A stretch of DNA of 64,000 nt from Strigamia acuminata (lineage: Eukaryota > Arthropoda > Chilopoda > Geophilomorpha > Linotaeniidae). A program made the translations under genes and the position numbers. The stretch spans positions 5,709,575 to 5,773,574 of the forward strand of contig OX442324.1 of NCBI GenBank assembly GCA_949358305.1, written 5' to 3'. Below, piece after piece: positions 1-15,244 of the stretch (position 1 is the first letter of the stretch; each line of letters opens with the position of its first letter). The notes beneath the pieces are model-generated. The model was not told where the DNA came from. It searched no databases and worked only from the letters and a program-made list of their open reading frames with translations.

Positions 1-565
1 GACCGTCGGCGGCCCGTTAACGGCCCGCACGGGCCGTGACGGGATCGTGACGGGACCGTCGGCGGCCCGTTAACGGCTTGTACGGGCCGTTACGGGATCG
101 TGACGGGACCGTGACGGGACCGTCGGCGGCCCGTTAACGGCCCGTACGATTCCATGCGGGCCGTTGACGGGATCGTGACGGGACCGTCGGCAGCCCGTTA
201 ACGGCCCGCACGGGCCGTGACGGGATCGTGACGGGACCGTCGGCGGCCCGTTAACGGCCCGCACGAGCCGTGACGGGATCGTGACGGGACCGTTGGCGGC
301 CCGTTAACGGCCCGCACGGGCCGTGACGGGATCGTGACGGGACCGTCGGCGGCCCGTTAACGGCTTGTACGGGCCGTTACGGGATCGTGACGGGACCGTC
401 GGCGGCCCGTTAACGGCCCGCACGGGCCGTTAACGGGGTCGTTACGGGACCGTCGGCGGCCCGTGCGGCGGCCTCGCCAACCTCGTGCGGCCCGTTAACG
501 GCCCGTACGGGCCGTTACGGGGCCGTTGCGGGATCGTCGGCGGCCCGTTAACGGCCCGCACGGGA
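1..565. repeat. GC-rich minisatellite, ~53-bp unit
   Basis: The motif GACCGTCGGCGGCCCGTTAA recurs at 1, 54, 118, 182 (one change), 235, 288 (one change), 341, 394 and 448. Spacing is mostly 53 bp. Two units are 64 bp long, each carrying one extra 11-bp internal step. Units are built from the shorter elements GTGACGGGATC and CGGCCCGCACGGGCCGT, so the array is a higher-order repeat. Reading frames in it are open only because the repeat lacks stops. It runs off the left edge. Confidence 0.95.
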
Positions 566-1138
566 CAACGGGCGCCAACGAGCGCCGGTAGTCCCGGTAA
601 TTTGTTTCAAAATAAATATTTGTCACCGTCTCCCCTCCCTCCTCCTCCTCCCCCTCCTCTCCCTCTCGAGGCCAGACACGGCCGCTCCAAAATACGAACC
701 ACGACGATGCCTCCGTACCGATAGACCGAGTGGGTCGCGCGACAGACAATGCGCGCAAACTACCGTCGGCGCACGGTGTGCACGGCGCAACACCACGGAA
801 GTAACTACCGGTGCGCCCCTCGTGCGTGCGAGGCAACCCCGAGCTCGCTTAAAGAAGCCACGCAACAACGACCGAGTTCGTTTATCTATTTATTTATTTT
901 TTATTCGTCTAGCATTTTAAACGAATCGATGAAAACAAATGAAAACAAACAAACAAATTAATAAACAAATCGAATACATAAAAAAATAAAATAAAATAAA
1001 ATAAAATAAAATAAAATAAAGATGAAATGAAATGAAATAAAATGAAATATTGGCCGTTTCGATCCTCGATGTCGCCTTTATCTGCCTATCCATCTATTCT
1101 GAAATGAGAGAAGAAAAGATGAGTATTCGAAGAGGCGC
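566..1138. other. Non-coding stretch with simple repeats
   Basis: I see no gene here. A CT-rich tract (627-665) is followed by mixed GC-rich sequence, TTTA-type sequence near 880-900 and an (AAAAT)n/(AAATG)n tract at about 980-1050. It lies downstream of the minus-strand gene that stops at 1139 and may hold its 3' UTR. Confidence 0.5.
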
Positions 1139-1917
1139 TTAGTGGAGAATTCGCTCACTGTCCCGTTTCTTCGACTCGCGGGTAACCGCCGGTGCGTCGG
1201 AGGAGCCACCAGTGTTGGGTGGCGGCTAAAAAAAAAAAAAAAAAAAAAAAAACGAATGTTTGTCGAAATACGGGGAAAAAAAGGTGCGTACATGCACGGT
1301 GAACGTTTTCCACCGACTGACTCACTCACCATGCGCATCAGCATTCTAACTATAGCGCGGTGCGCGTCCAACGCCAAACGCGAGAACACGGGGCCTCCAG
1401 CCGGGAGCAACTCGACTCCATCGGCGACGTCTCGGTCGTCGCTCTCTTCCTCCTCTTCCTCTTCATCTTCTTCTTCTTCCTCTTCTTCTCCTTCTCCTCC
1501 CTCTCCTCCTTCTTCGCCCTCTCCCTCCTCCGCCACTGTCTTTGCCGGAGCCTCCAGCCCGCCCGACAAGGGAGCGGCGGACGACGTAGATGGGACGGCG
1601 TCGCTCGACGACGAGGCGACGACGCGCGCTGGCGACGATTCTCCGTCTTGACGCGGCTGGAAAATGGAGGGGGAATAGGCGAATGAATAGACGAATGAAC
1701 GACGACAATCTTGACGGGATACCTTTTTGGTTGGCGCCGGATCGCCCGCTTCCCCGGGACGCTTTACCGTTCGCTGCGTCTCCGGCGACTGTGGCTGCGT
1801 CGGCGTCTCCGACGTCCCCGGTGACGGTGGTTGCGACGGTAGCTGCGACTGCGGCGGCTGCAGCTGCGTCAGCGCCTCGTTCTCGCTCCCACTCTCGCTC
1901 TCGTTTTCGATCGGCAT
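1139..1917 (-). CDS. Acidic low-complexity protein of ~202 aa, 3 exons, function unknown
   Basis: Proposed exons on the minus strand are 1917-1723, 1656-1330 and 1225-1139. They give 65 + 109 + 28 codons with all phases agreeing. Donors are GTATCC and GTGAGT; acceptors are TTTTCCAG and a 22-nt T run ending in AG. The N-terminus is rich in S, E, Q and P with TQPQSP-type repeats, followed by a possible nuclear localisation patch (TVKRPGEA...PTKKPRQDG). The middle has a long Glu/Asp run, then SDDRDVADGVELLP. The C-terminus is basic (TRESKKRDSERILH). I recognise no family. A disordered nuclear protein is plausible by composition only. The Glu/Asp stretch is a (TCC/TCT)n microsatellite, so it probably varies in length. 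The splice model is the main uncertainty. Confidence 0.5.
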
Positions 1918-2728
1918 CTGTAGAGAAGGAATAAATTAAATTAAATTGAATTAAATCGAAGCGCGAGCGCGGTAAAACCGAAAGAAGAAGGGGTGGAGGT
2001 GAGGAAAAGAGACCGAAGGACGAGCGAGAGGGGGGCGCTATAGTTTCACCGCACGACTCGTTGCACTATACGAATTGCCCCGAAACAAACGCCTATTTAT
2101 TTCTTTATTTTTTTTTATTTATTCATTCATTCGTTAATCTCGTCCACTCGTTAAGTTTTATCAAATTCGTTAAACTCGTTCGTCCATTCGTCAAATTGGT
2201 CGTTTCGTCTAGCGACGAGAACAACGGCGACGCTAACGTTTACGCGAGTAACTCGGTGAGTTCGTGCATTCTGCGCACGCAAAACGCGAACGCGGCCAAT
2301 TGACAAAATAACATTTTACAAGTAATGGTTTAATAATTTACCTCCGTGTGCGAAGCGCGTGTCGCGTCCATTGTGTCTGTCTGTCTGATTTTGGCGAATG
2401 AACCGACGCGACGCCCGGTGATAACAATGGCGATAATGACACGCGACGTAGCATACTTCTAGCTAAACAACAATAATAATAATAATTCATTAAAAAAATA
2501 AAATGAAATAGAATAATTAAATAAACAAACAAAATAATAAATAGATAAATAAATAAATAAATAAATAAATAAGTCGAAAATAAATAAACTAGCGGCGGGA
2601 CGGGCCGAGGTCAGAGATTTTGCTCCGTTCTCACGTCTGTCTATTCCGGGTAGAGGGAGGGAGCGAACGGGCGCGCGCCGGACATCGCTCGGAATTAAAA
2701 AACGGGTAACGGGGGAAGACAGACAGTC
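1918..2728. other. Non-coding stretch upstream of the acidic gene
   Basis: No supported gene. It holds AT-rich simple sequence (for example (AAAT)n at about 2536-2571) and GC-rich sequence. The first part could be the promoter and 5' UTR of the minus-strand gene starting at 1917, but I see no clear core promoter motif. Confidence 0.4.
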
Positions 2729-3038
2729 GAAATTTGATTCCCCGGTCGTGGAATCGACTCCGCGACCCGTGCTTTAACGGTTAATTGGATTATCTTCGTC
2801 GTGACTTATCGGGATAAAAATTTTATAGAAAATCGGCCGTATCGTATTTTATTTTCATCTTCCGAGGGTCTCGCGTCGTCGTTGTGGACGGGAGTCTTCC
2901 CGAACACGTTCGACGGGCTTCGCGAATGCTTTCAGATCGGACGCGGAACTCGGGCCCGCCGCTCGGTCGAGCGGCGCCAGTACCCGCCGAGCGGCGCGGT
3001 ATCCGATCAAATAACTCCCTTGCTTCGTCACGGTCTCG

Positions 3039-3058
3039 GACTGGCCTTCGGGCCGGTC
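3039..3058 (+). other. Conserved UUCG-tetraloop hairpin of the 0.6-kb repeat (first of nine)
   Basis: As RNA, GACUGGCC-UUCG-GGCCGGUC forms an 8-bp stem closed by the very stable cUUCGg tetraloop, directly before the A-rich tail. It recurs in all nine units. Copies near 3622 and 5556 change one base on the 3' side (GGTCGGTC), giving a G-U wobble. The copy near 4301 reads GACCGGCC and replaces a U-G pair with C-G. Changes that keep pairing suggest selection on an RNA structure. Confidence 0.75.
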
Positions 3059-3677
3059 AAAATAACAAATAAATGAATAAATCGAAAATAGAACGCCCCC
3101 GTCCCGGCGAGACTAGGGGCGGGTGGCGTCGTTGAGCGGCGGCAGCGGCGGCGGTAGCCCCGACGACTCGCCCCGAAAATAAGCTCCCGCACCAGCATTC
3201 CTTCGTCCGTCTAAACCTCGCAGCGCGTGCGGTCGCGTGCATTCTACTCGTGTCCGGTGTGGCGATCGGTACAGAGTAAAAAAAAGATCACCCGAAAAAG
3301 AAAGACGATTAAAGTTTTAATTCTCCGGTCGTGGAACCGACTTTGCGGTTCGTGCTTTAACCGTTAATTAGGTTATCTTCGTCGCAACTCGTCGTAATAA
3401 AAATTTCACAGAAAATCAGCCGTTTCGTATTTTATTTTCATCTTCCGGGGGTCTCGCGCCGTCGTTGTGGACGGGAGTCTTCCCGAACACGTTCGATGGG
3501 TTTTGCCGACACTTTCAGATCGAATGCGGAACTCGGGCCCGTCGCTCGGTCGAGCGGCGCCAGTACCCGCCGAGCGGCACGGTATCCGATACCCGTCTTT
3601 TTTAAACCTCCCTTGCTTCGTCGGTCTCAGACTGGCCTTCGGGTCGGTCAAAATAAATAAATAAATAAATAAATGAA

Positions 3678-3732
<55 letters not shown>

Positions 3733-5769
3733 GTAGGTCGGGAAATAGAACGCGTTCGTCCCGGCGAATAGTGGCAGCTGGGGTCGTCGAGTGAGTGGCG
3801 GCGGCAGCGGCAACCTCGATGACTCGCCCCGAAAATAAAGTCCCGCGTCGGCATCCCTTCGTGCGTCCTTCGTCCGTCTAATCCTCGCAGCGCGTGCGGT
3901 CGCGTGCATTCTACTCGTGTCCGATGTAGCGACCGGTACGAGGTAAAAAAAATATCACACGAAAAAGAAAGACGATTAAAATTTTAATTCTCCGGTTGTG
4001 GAACCGACTTCGCGGTTCGTGCTTTAATCGTTAATTAGATTATCGTCGTCGCAATTTATCGGAATAAAATTTTTACGGAAAATTGACATTTCCGTATTTC
4101 ATTTTCATCTTTCGGGGGTCTTGCGCCGTCATAATCGGAGCGAGTCTCGCTCGATGCGTTCGACGGACTTTGTGGGAGTTTCCAGATCGCCAGCGGAACG
4201 AGGGGCCGTGGCTCGTCCGAGCGGCGCAGTACCCGTCGAGTGGCGCGGTACCCGAGTTCTTGCATCCAATGGTGGACACATCTTTGTCGAGAGCACCTCT
4301 CGGTCTCAGACCGGCCTTCGGGCCGGTCAAAAAAAATAAACAAATAAATAAATAAATAAATAAATAAACGAGTCGGCGAATAAAGGCGGTTGGGGTCGCT
4401 GGACGGTGGCGGTGGTGGTGGCAGCGGCAACCCCGACGACTCGTCGCAAAAGATAAGCTCCCGCGCCGGCATCCGTTTGCTCGTCTAAACCTCGCAGTGC
4501 GCGTGCGGTCGCGTGCATTCTACTCGTGTCCGATGTGGCGATCGGCATAGATCACCCGAAAAAGGAAAGACGATTAAAATTTTAATTCTCCGGTCGTGGC
4601 ACCGACTTTGCGGCTCGTGCTTTAACCGTTAATTAGGTTATCTTCGTCGTAATTCGTTGGAATAAAATTTTTATAGAAAATCAGCCGTTATGCATTTTAT
4701 TTTCATCTTCCGGGGGTCTCGTGCCGTCGTAGTAGGCGTTAGTTTCAATCATCGCGTTCTACGGATTTTGAGGGGATCCTCAGATCGAGACCAAAGTGAG
4801 AGGGCCGTCGCCCCCGTCTCGTGCGCCGCTCGATCCCCGTTGGATGACAAGATGGCATTCGCCTCTCCCACCCGAGGATCGGTCGGTGGTGCGGTATTTA
4901 TGCTTGTGCACCAAATGGGTGGTCGACAGGTCCCCAATCGGTCTCGGGCTCAGACTGGCCTTCGGGCCGGTCAAAATAACAAATAAATGAATAAATCGGA
5001 AATAGAACGCTCCCGTCCCGGCGAGACTAGGGGCGGGTGGCGTCGTTGAGCGGCGGCAGCGGCGGCGGTAGCCCCGACGACTCGCCCCGAAAAAAGGCTC
5101 CCGCACCGGCATTTCTTCGTCCGTCTAAACCTCGCAGCGCGCGTGCGGTCGCGTGCATTCTACTCGTGTCCGGTGTGGCGATCGGTACGGGGTAAAAAAA
5201 AAATATTACACGCAAAAGGAAAGACGATTAAAATTTTAGTTCTCCGGTCGTGGAACCGACTTTGCGGTTCGTGCTTTAACCGTTAATTAGGTTATCTTCG
5301 TCGCAACTCGTCGTAATAAAAATTTCACAGAAAATCAGCCGTTTCGTATTTTATTTTCATCTCACGGTGGTCTGGCGCCGTCATAGTCGACGGAAGTCTC
5401 TCCGAACACGTTCAACGGGCTTCACGAACGCTTTCAGATCGAATGCGGAACTCGGGCCCGCCGCTTGGTCGAGCGGCGCAGTACCCGCCGAGCGGCGTGG
5501 TAGCCGGGTTCTCGCGTATGGCGATAGGGGGTCCTTTCTAAACAAACACCTCTCTCGGTCTCAGACTGGCCTTCGGGTCGGTCAAAATAATAAATAAATG
5601 AATCGGAAATAGAACGCACCCGTTCTCGCTCGGTCTACCGGCGAATGGGAGCAGTTGGGGCCGTTGAGCGGCGACGACAGCAGCCCTAACGACTCGTCCC
5701 GAAAATAAGTTTCCGCACCGACATCCGTTCGCTTATTTAAACCCCATGACGCGCGCGTGGTTGCCTGCA

Positions 5770-6240
5770 TTTTTCGGCTTGTTTCGACACGTTTCGACGT
5801 CGACGCGCGACCGTGAGCAAAGTCCTCAGCAACATATGGACATGAGTGTGTCTTTGCTCGCGATCTACGCGTTTGAGCGCGTTACGACGCGCGATAATGC
5901 ACGTGATGCGATGGGGGTGAGCGCGACACGGGCTTTTGGCGCGGGCGTCGGTAATGATGTCCGTCAACGTGGATGAATGTCCGCGAAGTGTTTGGTGTTT
6001 ATGGCAACGCACCAGGACGCAATTAACAACCAACAAGAATTAAAAATATAACTGTTTAACAAAAAGAAACTCCTATAATGTTGAAACAATAAAGAAAACG
6101 CAAAATTCAGATTCAAATTTAGATTTGAATTAGGTCAGATTAGGCCAGGTTGTAGATCCACAGACTCTCGAGACGACAACAAGAAAATAAAAAGGATGCG
6201 TTTATCGTTTGTAGGTAGAATCTCGCGCCGAGTTAAATAA
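5770..6240. other. Non-repeat insertion within the 0.6-kb array
   Basis: Between the fifth and sixth units the spacing grows to about 1,050 bp. Sequence at about 5,770-6,240 does not match the array consensus and shifts from GC-rich to AT-rich. Array-like sequence resumes near 6,260 in a strongly diverged form (TTTCCCGGTCGTAGAATT). I see no gene or clear element ends in it. Confidence 0.55.
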
Positions 6241-8562
6241 AAGTCTTTAAAAAATAGAAATCGATTTCCCGGTCGTAGAATTAATTTTGTGTCATGTGAT
6301 CCAGTCATTAATTAGATTTTCGTGGTAGATGTTGCGTGAAACAAGATCGTGAACGTCTCAATTGGTTTACGATTTAAATTTCATCTCGCAATACACGCTG
6401 CACCAACGTAGTCGACGCGAGTTTATATCACTGCACTCGATGGGTTTTGTGAGCATTTTTAGACCAATCGATCGTACAGCTTGTTTGCTAGTCTTCCTTT
6501 CGAGGTCAGTAGTTAACTCTTTGCACTCAATCTGTACGAGTCGCGGTAGCCGGGTTCTTGCATTCTATGATGCTGTTGGTTCCAACGGCGATACGCGTCT
6601 CCCGCCTCTCGGTCTCAGACTGGCCTTCGGGCCGGTCAAAAAAAAAGAAAAAAATTAATAAATAGATAAATAAGTCGGGAACAAAACGCATCCATCCCGA
6701 CGAATAGTGACAGTTGGGCTCGTTGAGCGGCGGCAGCGGCGGCGGTAGCCCCGACGACTCGCCCCGAAAATAAGCTCCCGCACCGGCATTTCTTCGTCCG
6801 TCTAAACCTCGCAGCGCGCGTGCGGTCGCGTGCATTCTACTCGTGTCCGGTGTGGCGATCGGTACGGGGTAAAAAAAAAAATATTACACGCAAAAGGAAA
6901 GACGATTAAAATTTTAATTCTCCGGTCGTGGAACCGACTTTGTGGTTTGCGTTTTAACCGTTAATTAGGTTATCTTCGTCGCACTTTATCGCAATAAAAA
7001 TTTTATAGGAAACCCGCCGCTCCGCATTTTATTTTCACCTCCCGGGGGTCTTGCGCCGTCGTATTCGATGGCAGTCGCCTTCGGTGCGTTCAATTGACCC
7101 CGTGAGTGCTTTCGGATCGAGACCGATGTGAGAGGTCGACATTCACGCCCCGACGATCGGTGCGGACCACTGGCATTTTTTCACCCATCCGTTTATCGGT
7201 CGTCGGTCCGATGCACGCTCCAGCCAGTGATTTTGTCGACGGGTCTCCGAGAGCGGTCTCGGTCTCAGACTGGCCTTCGGGCCGGTCAAAATAATAAATA
7301 AATAAATAAATAAATAAATGGATCGGAAATAGGTCGCACCCGTCCCGGCGAGAATAAGGGTGGGTGGCGTCGTTGAGCGACGTCAGCGGCAGCGACGTCA
7401 GCGGCAGCGACAGCCCCGACGACTAACTCGCCCCGAAAATAAGGTCCTGCGCCGGCATCCGTTCGTTCGTTCAAACCTCGCAGCGCTCGTGCGGTCGCGT
7501 GCATTCTACTCGTGTCCGACGTGGCGATCGGTACGGAGTAAAAAAAAAAAGATCATCAGAGAAAGGAAGACGATTAAAATTTTAATTCTCCAGTCGTGGC
7601 ACCGACTTTGCGGTTCGTGCTTTAACCGTTAATTAGGTTATCTTCGTTGTGGCAGATTCGAATAAAAGTTTTACAAAATAATCGTCGTTTTACATTTTTA
7701 AATCATTTCCCAGGGACCGTGTACCGTCGCAGTCGATGCGAGTCCCGGTCATCGCATCCGATAGACATTGCGGACGTTTTTCAGATCGAGACTGGAGTAC
7801 CTGTTGAGTACCAAATGGCCGGTCGGTCGTTGGTGTGGTTCCGTCTCCTAAAATGTTCGTCGCCATTTTCTGTTGGTCGAGTCGCCTACCATCCAATGGT
7901 CGGTCGGTGGGTCTCGGTCTCAGACTGGCCTTCGGGCCGGTCAAAATAACAAATAAATGAATAAATCGGAAATAGAACGTCCCCGTCCCGGCCAGAATAG
8001 GGGCAGGTGGTGTCGTTGAGCGGCGTCAGCGGCAGCGACAGCCCGGACGAATCGCCCCGAAAATAAGGTCCTGCGCTGGCATCCGTTTGTTCGTTCAAAC
8101 CTCGCAGCGCTCGTGCGGTCGCGTGCATTCTACTCGTGTCCGACGTGGCGATCGGTACGGAGTAAAAAAAAAAAAGATCATCAGAGAAAGGAAGACGATT
8201 AAAATTTTAATTCTCCGGTCGTGGCACCGACTTTGCGGTTCGTACTTTAACCGTTAATTAGGTTATCTTCGTCGTAATTCGTTGGAATAAAAATTTTATA
8301 GAAAATGAGCCGTTTCGTATTTTATTTTCATCTTCCGGGGGTCTCGCGCCGTCGTTGTGGACGGGAGTCTTCCCGAACACGTTCGATGGGTTTTGCCAAC
8401 ACTTTCAGATCGAACTCGGGACTCGGGCCCGCCGCTCGGTCGAGCGGCGCACAGTACCCGCCGAGCGGCGCGGTATTTGATACCCGTCTCTGTAAAAGCA
8501 GCCGTGCTTTTTCGGTCTCAGACTGGCCTTCGGGCCGGTCAAAATAATAAATAAATAAGTCG

Positions 8563-9788
8563 AGAATGGGCCACCGCCGGCCGGTGGGGCCAATCGTCGC
8601 GGGTGGGTGGGGCAGGCAGCCAACCGTCCACCGATCGATCGATCGATTGATTGATCGACCGACCAATCAATCGGTTTTCAGATTTCGGGTTTTCACGGGT
8701 CCCAGGTTTTTCAGGTTTTTCAGATTTTTCAGATTTCAGATTTCAGATTTCAGATTTCAGATTTCACATCGAATAATGTACGGAGTCTCTTCGGTGCCAT
8801 TCTCATTTTGACCGTTAAGGACAGACAGACTGCTCCTCGACCAGGACCGACTAATGCGACAACTAGACCCGTCGCCCGTCGCGCGAGCCCGCCTCATTTT
8901 TTTCGCTCGTTTATTCACGCTTAGTTTTAAGAAAAATTTTCAAATTTTACAAATGTACACAAATAAAAAGACCGTTTACTTTTCGCTCCAATTGTTTATT
9001 CTTTATACGCCTTTACAACTCTTACGAGAAGATAAATAGAAAGCGAGAAAATATAATCGATCAACCACGCCGTCGGCGCCTAACCCGAACCCGTAGTCCC
9101 CGCTTCGTTCTTCTCCTCCCCGTTCACGGGACGGGCCGAACACCGAACACCGAGCGCCGAGCGCTGCGCGGGCACCTGGTGGCGCAACCGGGCAACATGA
9201 CGCGGCACGATTCAAAACGCCGATCGTTTATTCGTTTCATTTTATTTTGTTTCGTTTCGTTTCATTTTATTGTTTCACTTTGTTTTATTTTGTTTCATTT
9301 TTTCTTTTTAATTCGCATCGCCGAGCGTCGCGTCGCAGCGCCGTGACATCGAGGTGAACAGCGGATCAAGCTTTTTCCCGCCATTGTTGTGCCCTTCTCC
9401 TTCTTCGCGACGCACACGCGTACATATATCGGTTCGCTGGACTCCGTAGAGTGGGAAAAACAAACAAACAAACAAACAAAAAAAAAACGAACAAACGAGT
9501 AAGTAAGGCTATCCAATCGCATTATTTCTTAAAAAAAAAACAAACAAACGAGAGAAGAAACGGAACGGGCGAATAAAAACGGCGTGCCATGCGGGACAGC
9601 GTGCGTGAGCACGGAGGAGGGGGGAAACCCCGTCGATATCAAACGACTAGATTCAACGTTGGTTTTGTGGTTACTACTCGCGGCGCTATTATTTGTCCGT
9701 CCGTTCGTCCGTTAATCGGTCTAATGAATTAACCAATTAATTGATTAAACGACCAATTCGTTTATAAGTAGGCGATTGATCGACGAAA
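8563..9788. other. Non-coding, simple-repeat-rich spacer
   Basis: It contains (GATC/GATT)n near 8,635-8,670, (TTTCAGA)n near 8,710-8,765, (TTTCG/TTTTA)n near 9,235-9,300 and (CAAA)n near 9,463-9,490. No gene is supported. The last few hundred bases probably hold the promoter and 5' UTR of the gene starting at 9789. Confidence 0.5.
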
Positions 9789-13395
<3,607 letters not shown>

Positions 13396-13653
13396 GCGAG
13401 CGAGCGAGCGAGCGAGCGACCGACCGACTTAGAACGACCGACCGACCGACCGACCAACCGACTTAGAACGAACGACCGACCAACCGACTTAGAACGACCG
13501 ACCGACCGATTGACCGACCGACCGACCGACCGACTTAGAATGACGCGAGCTGGACAGGCAGACAGCGAGCGAGCGAGGTGGACGACCGAACGCGCGAGCG
13601 ACATCGACGACGTCGTCCGCGACCTATTTATTTATTTTTTTTATTTATTTTTT

Positions 13654-13732
<79 letters not shown>

Positions 13733-13788
13733 TTTTTCTCCATTCGTTCATTCATTCGTCCACCCATTCATTTATTTATTTGTTTATG
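13396..13788. repeat. Tetranucleotide repeats downstream of the zinc-finger/RS gene
   Basis: (GCGA)n and (CCGA/CGAC)n tracts interrupted by CTTAGAA (about 13,396-13,545) are followed by a ~110-bp (TTTA)n tract (about 13,625-13,735) and TTCA/TTTA-type sequence. The stretch may contain the gene's 3' UTR. The Tc1 element has inserted directly after it. Confidence 0.85.
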
Positions 13789-13790
13789 TA

Positions 13791-14052
13791 CTAGTCAAAT
13801 CCATATATCCTCATACTCCTGGAAAATTGATGGAAATAAAATATTTGAATTGACCTCAAATTAAATCTAATGTTAATTAAACCTGGAAATTATAAACAGT
13901 TAAATAGTTACATATACAGAAAGTATAAACAAAATTTTATGTCAATCTGGCTTGAAATTATATAAATAGAAACATATTTCAAAATAAGATTTGGTTCGTA
14001 TATCTTCATACCAGCTTGTAAAGGATTCAAAAATCTTCATACTCTGTATTTA
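13791..14052. repeat. Tc1 left terminal inverted repeat (262 bp)
   Basis: It begins CTAGTCAAATCC and ends ACTCTGTATTTA. It matches the reverse complement of 15245-15506 throughout as far as I could read. The inner end overlaps the stop codon of the transposase gene by three bases (14050-14052). Confidence 0.95.
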
Positions 14053-15132
14053 ATACTTTGTAGAATTCCCTTTGGCAACAATTAATGCTTCTATGCGCTT
14101 AGGCATGGTCTCCATAAGATCTCTACACACATTCAGAGGAATTGAGTCCCAAGTTTCCTGCAGAATGGTTTTTAACATCCCTTTGGTCCGAGGACGACAC
14201 TTCCGAACTTCTTTTTTCATAATACCCCATAATGACTCAATGGGGCTCATATCGGGACTACTTGAGGGCCAGTCTAGAAGTGGAATCTTCTTTTTTTGAA
14301 GCCATGTCTTTGTTGTTTTTGCGGTATGGCATGGAGCGCCATCCTGTTGAAAGATGATGCGACGCCTTTTGTATAATCGCTTAATTGAAGGCAGTAAATA
14401 GTCATTCAGTATTTTCTGGTACTTAATAGCATTCACTGTTCCATCTATAAAGTGGAGATCACCTTTGCCCTTGCTGCTCATACAGCCCCAAACCATTAGG
14501 CTTGCTGGAAACTTGACGGTACGTTTCAAACAGTGTGGGTGTGTTCTTTCTGCTTTTGTGCGAACCACTCGGTTTCTATGATCTCCAATGCAAACTAGAA
14601 ATTTCGATTCATCACTGAAGATGACTGTGTTCCACTTGCTTTGTGACCATTCATGATGTATTTTAGCCCATTTAAGTCTACTTTTAATTTGAACCTTGGT
14701 TAATAATGGTTTTTCCATTGCCTAAAAAAAAAAAATATTTTTTTAATATTAACACATTAAACACAATTTTCATTTATTTACCTTATAAAAACTGTATTTC
14801 AATTCATGAATTCGACGCCGACATGTAAGATTTGATACATCTTTACCAGTTGTTTGGCTCCATTCGGAATTGAGCTCAGCAGAAGAGGCATGTCTATTTT
14901 TCTTGATTATTTTGTGTAGTGCTCTATCATCACGAACAGTAGTGGAGCGTGGACGCCCACTTTGTTTCTTTACATCAATGCTTCCTGTTGTTTTGAATAC
15001 TTTAATAATTGATTGCACTGTAGCTTTACTTAAGCTGAAGTTAGTTGCAAATTTGGAGTAAGATTTTCCAGCTGTGTACCCAGCCACAATTTTTTCACGG
15101 AGTTCCTTTCCTACAGCCTTTCCTCGTGCCAT
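14050..15132 (-). CDS. Tc1 transposase, DD34E, two exons, ~340 aa
   Basis: The enzyme cuts and pastes the surrounding element at TA sites. Exon 1 is 15132-14782 and exon 2 is 14721-14050, joined across a 59-bp intron with GTAAATAA donor and poly-T/TTTAG acceptor. Splicing reads through as ...KYSFYK-AMEKPLL. Exon 1 has two helix-turn-helix motifs (KSYSKFATNFSLSKATVQ and the RRRIHEL region) and a GRPRSTT hook. Exon 2 carries the catalytic triad: IFSDESKF, FQQDGAPCHT and SPIESLWG, with 34 residues between the second Asp and the Glu. The length of 340 aa is normal for the family. No frameshift or stop is present. Without splicing, exon 1 would end after a few extra residues and lack the catalytic domain. 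Confidence 0.93.
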
Positions 15133-15244
15133 TTTACTGACAAATGATCTATGATTGAAAAGTTTTATGCTAATCTGACTAGCAAGATCACATTTACATA
15201 AAACTTTTATGTGAAAAATTACATTTAGCTAATACTCTTCCATT

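Larger units (their letters stand above)
2729..8562 (+). repeat. Array of nine ~0.6-kb GC-rich repeat units with hairpin and (AAAT)n tails
   Basis: The anchor CGGTCTCAGACTGGCCTTCG (slightly varied) occurs at about 3031, 3622, 4301, 4935, 5556, 6610, 7260, 7915 and 8513. Spacing is mostly 590-680 bp, with one longer step between copies five and six. Each unit has, in order: a block containing the palindrome ATTAAAATTTTAAT or close variants and CCGGTCGTGGAACCGACTTT; a block with CATCTTCCGGGGGTCTCGCG; a variable middle; the anchor, which forms a GGCC-TTCG-GGCC hairpin; an (AAAT)n-type tail; and a GCGGCAGCGGCGGCGG-rich block ending GTGTCCGGTGTGGCGATCGG. No unit has a conserved reading frame. The layout suggests a non-autonomous retroposon spread as a tandem array, or a satellite derived from one. 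Confidence 0.85.

Noticed and set aside
1142-1686. Plus-strand frames with poly-Lys or poly-Ser opposite the acidic gene
   Set aside because: They are shadows of a poly-A run and a TCC/TCT repeat. The minus-strand model gives three consistent exons.
3406-3909. Open frames with Tyr-Leu-Phe-Ile repeats in the 0.6-kb array
   Set aside because: They come from (AAAT)n tails read on the minus strand and are not conserved between units.
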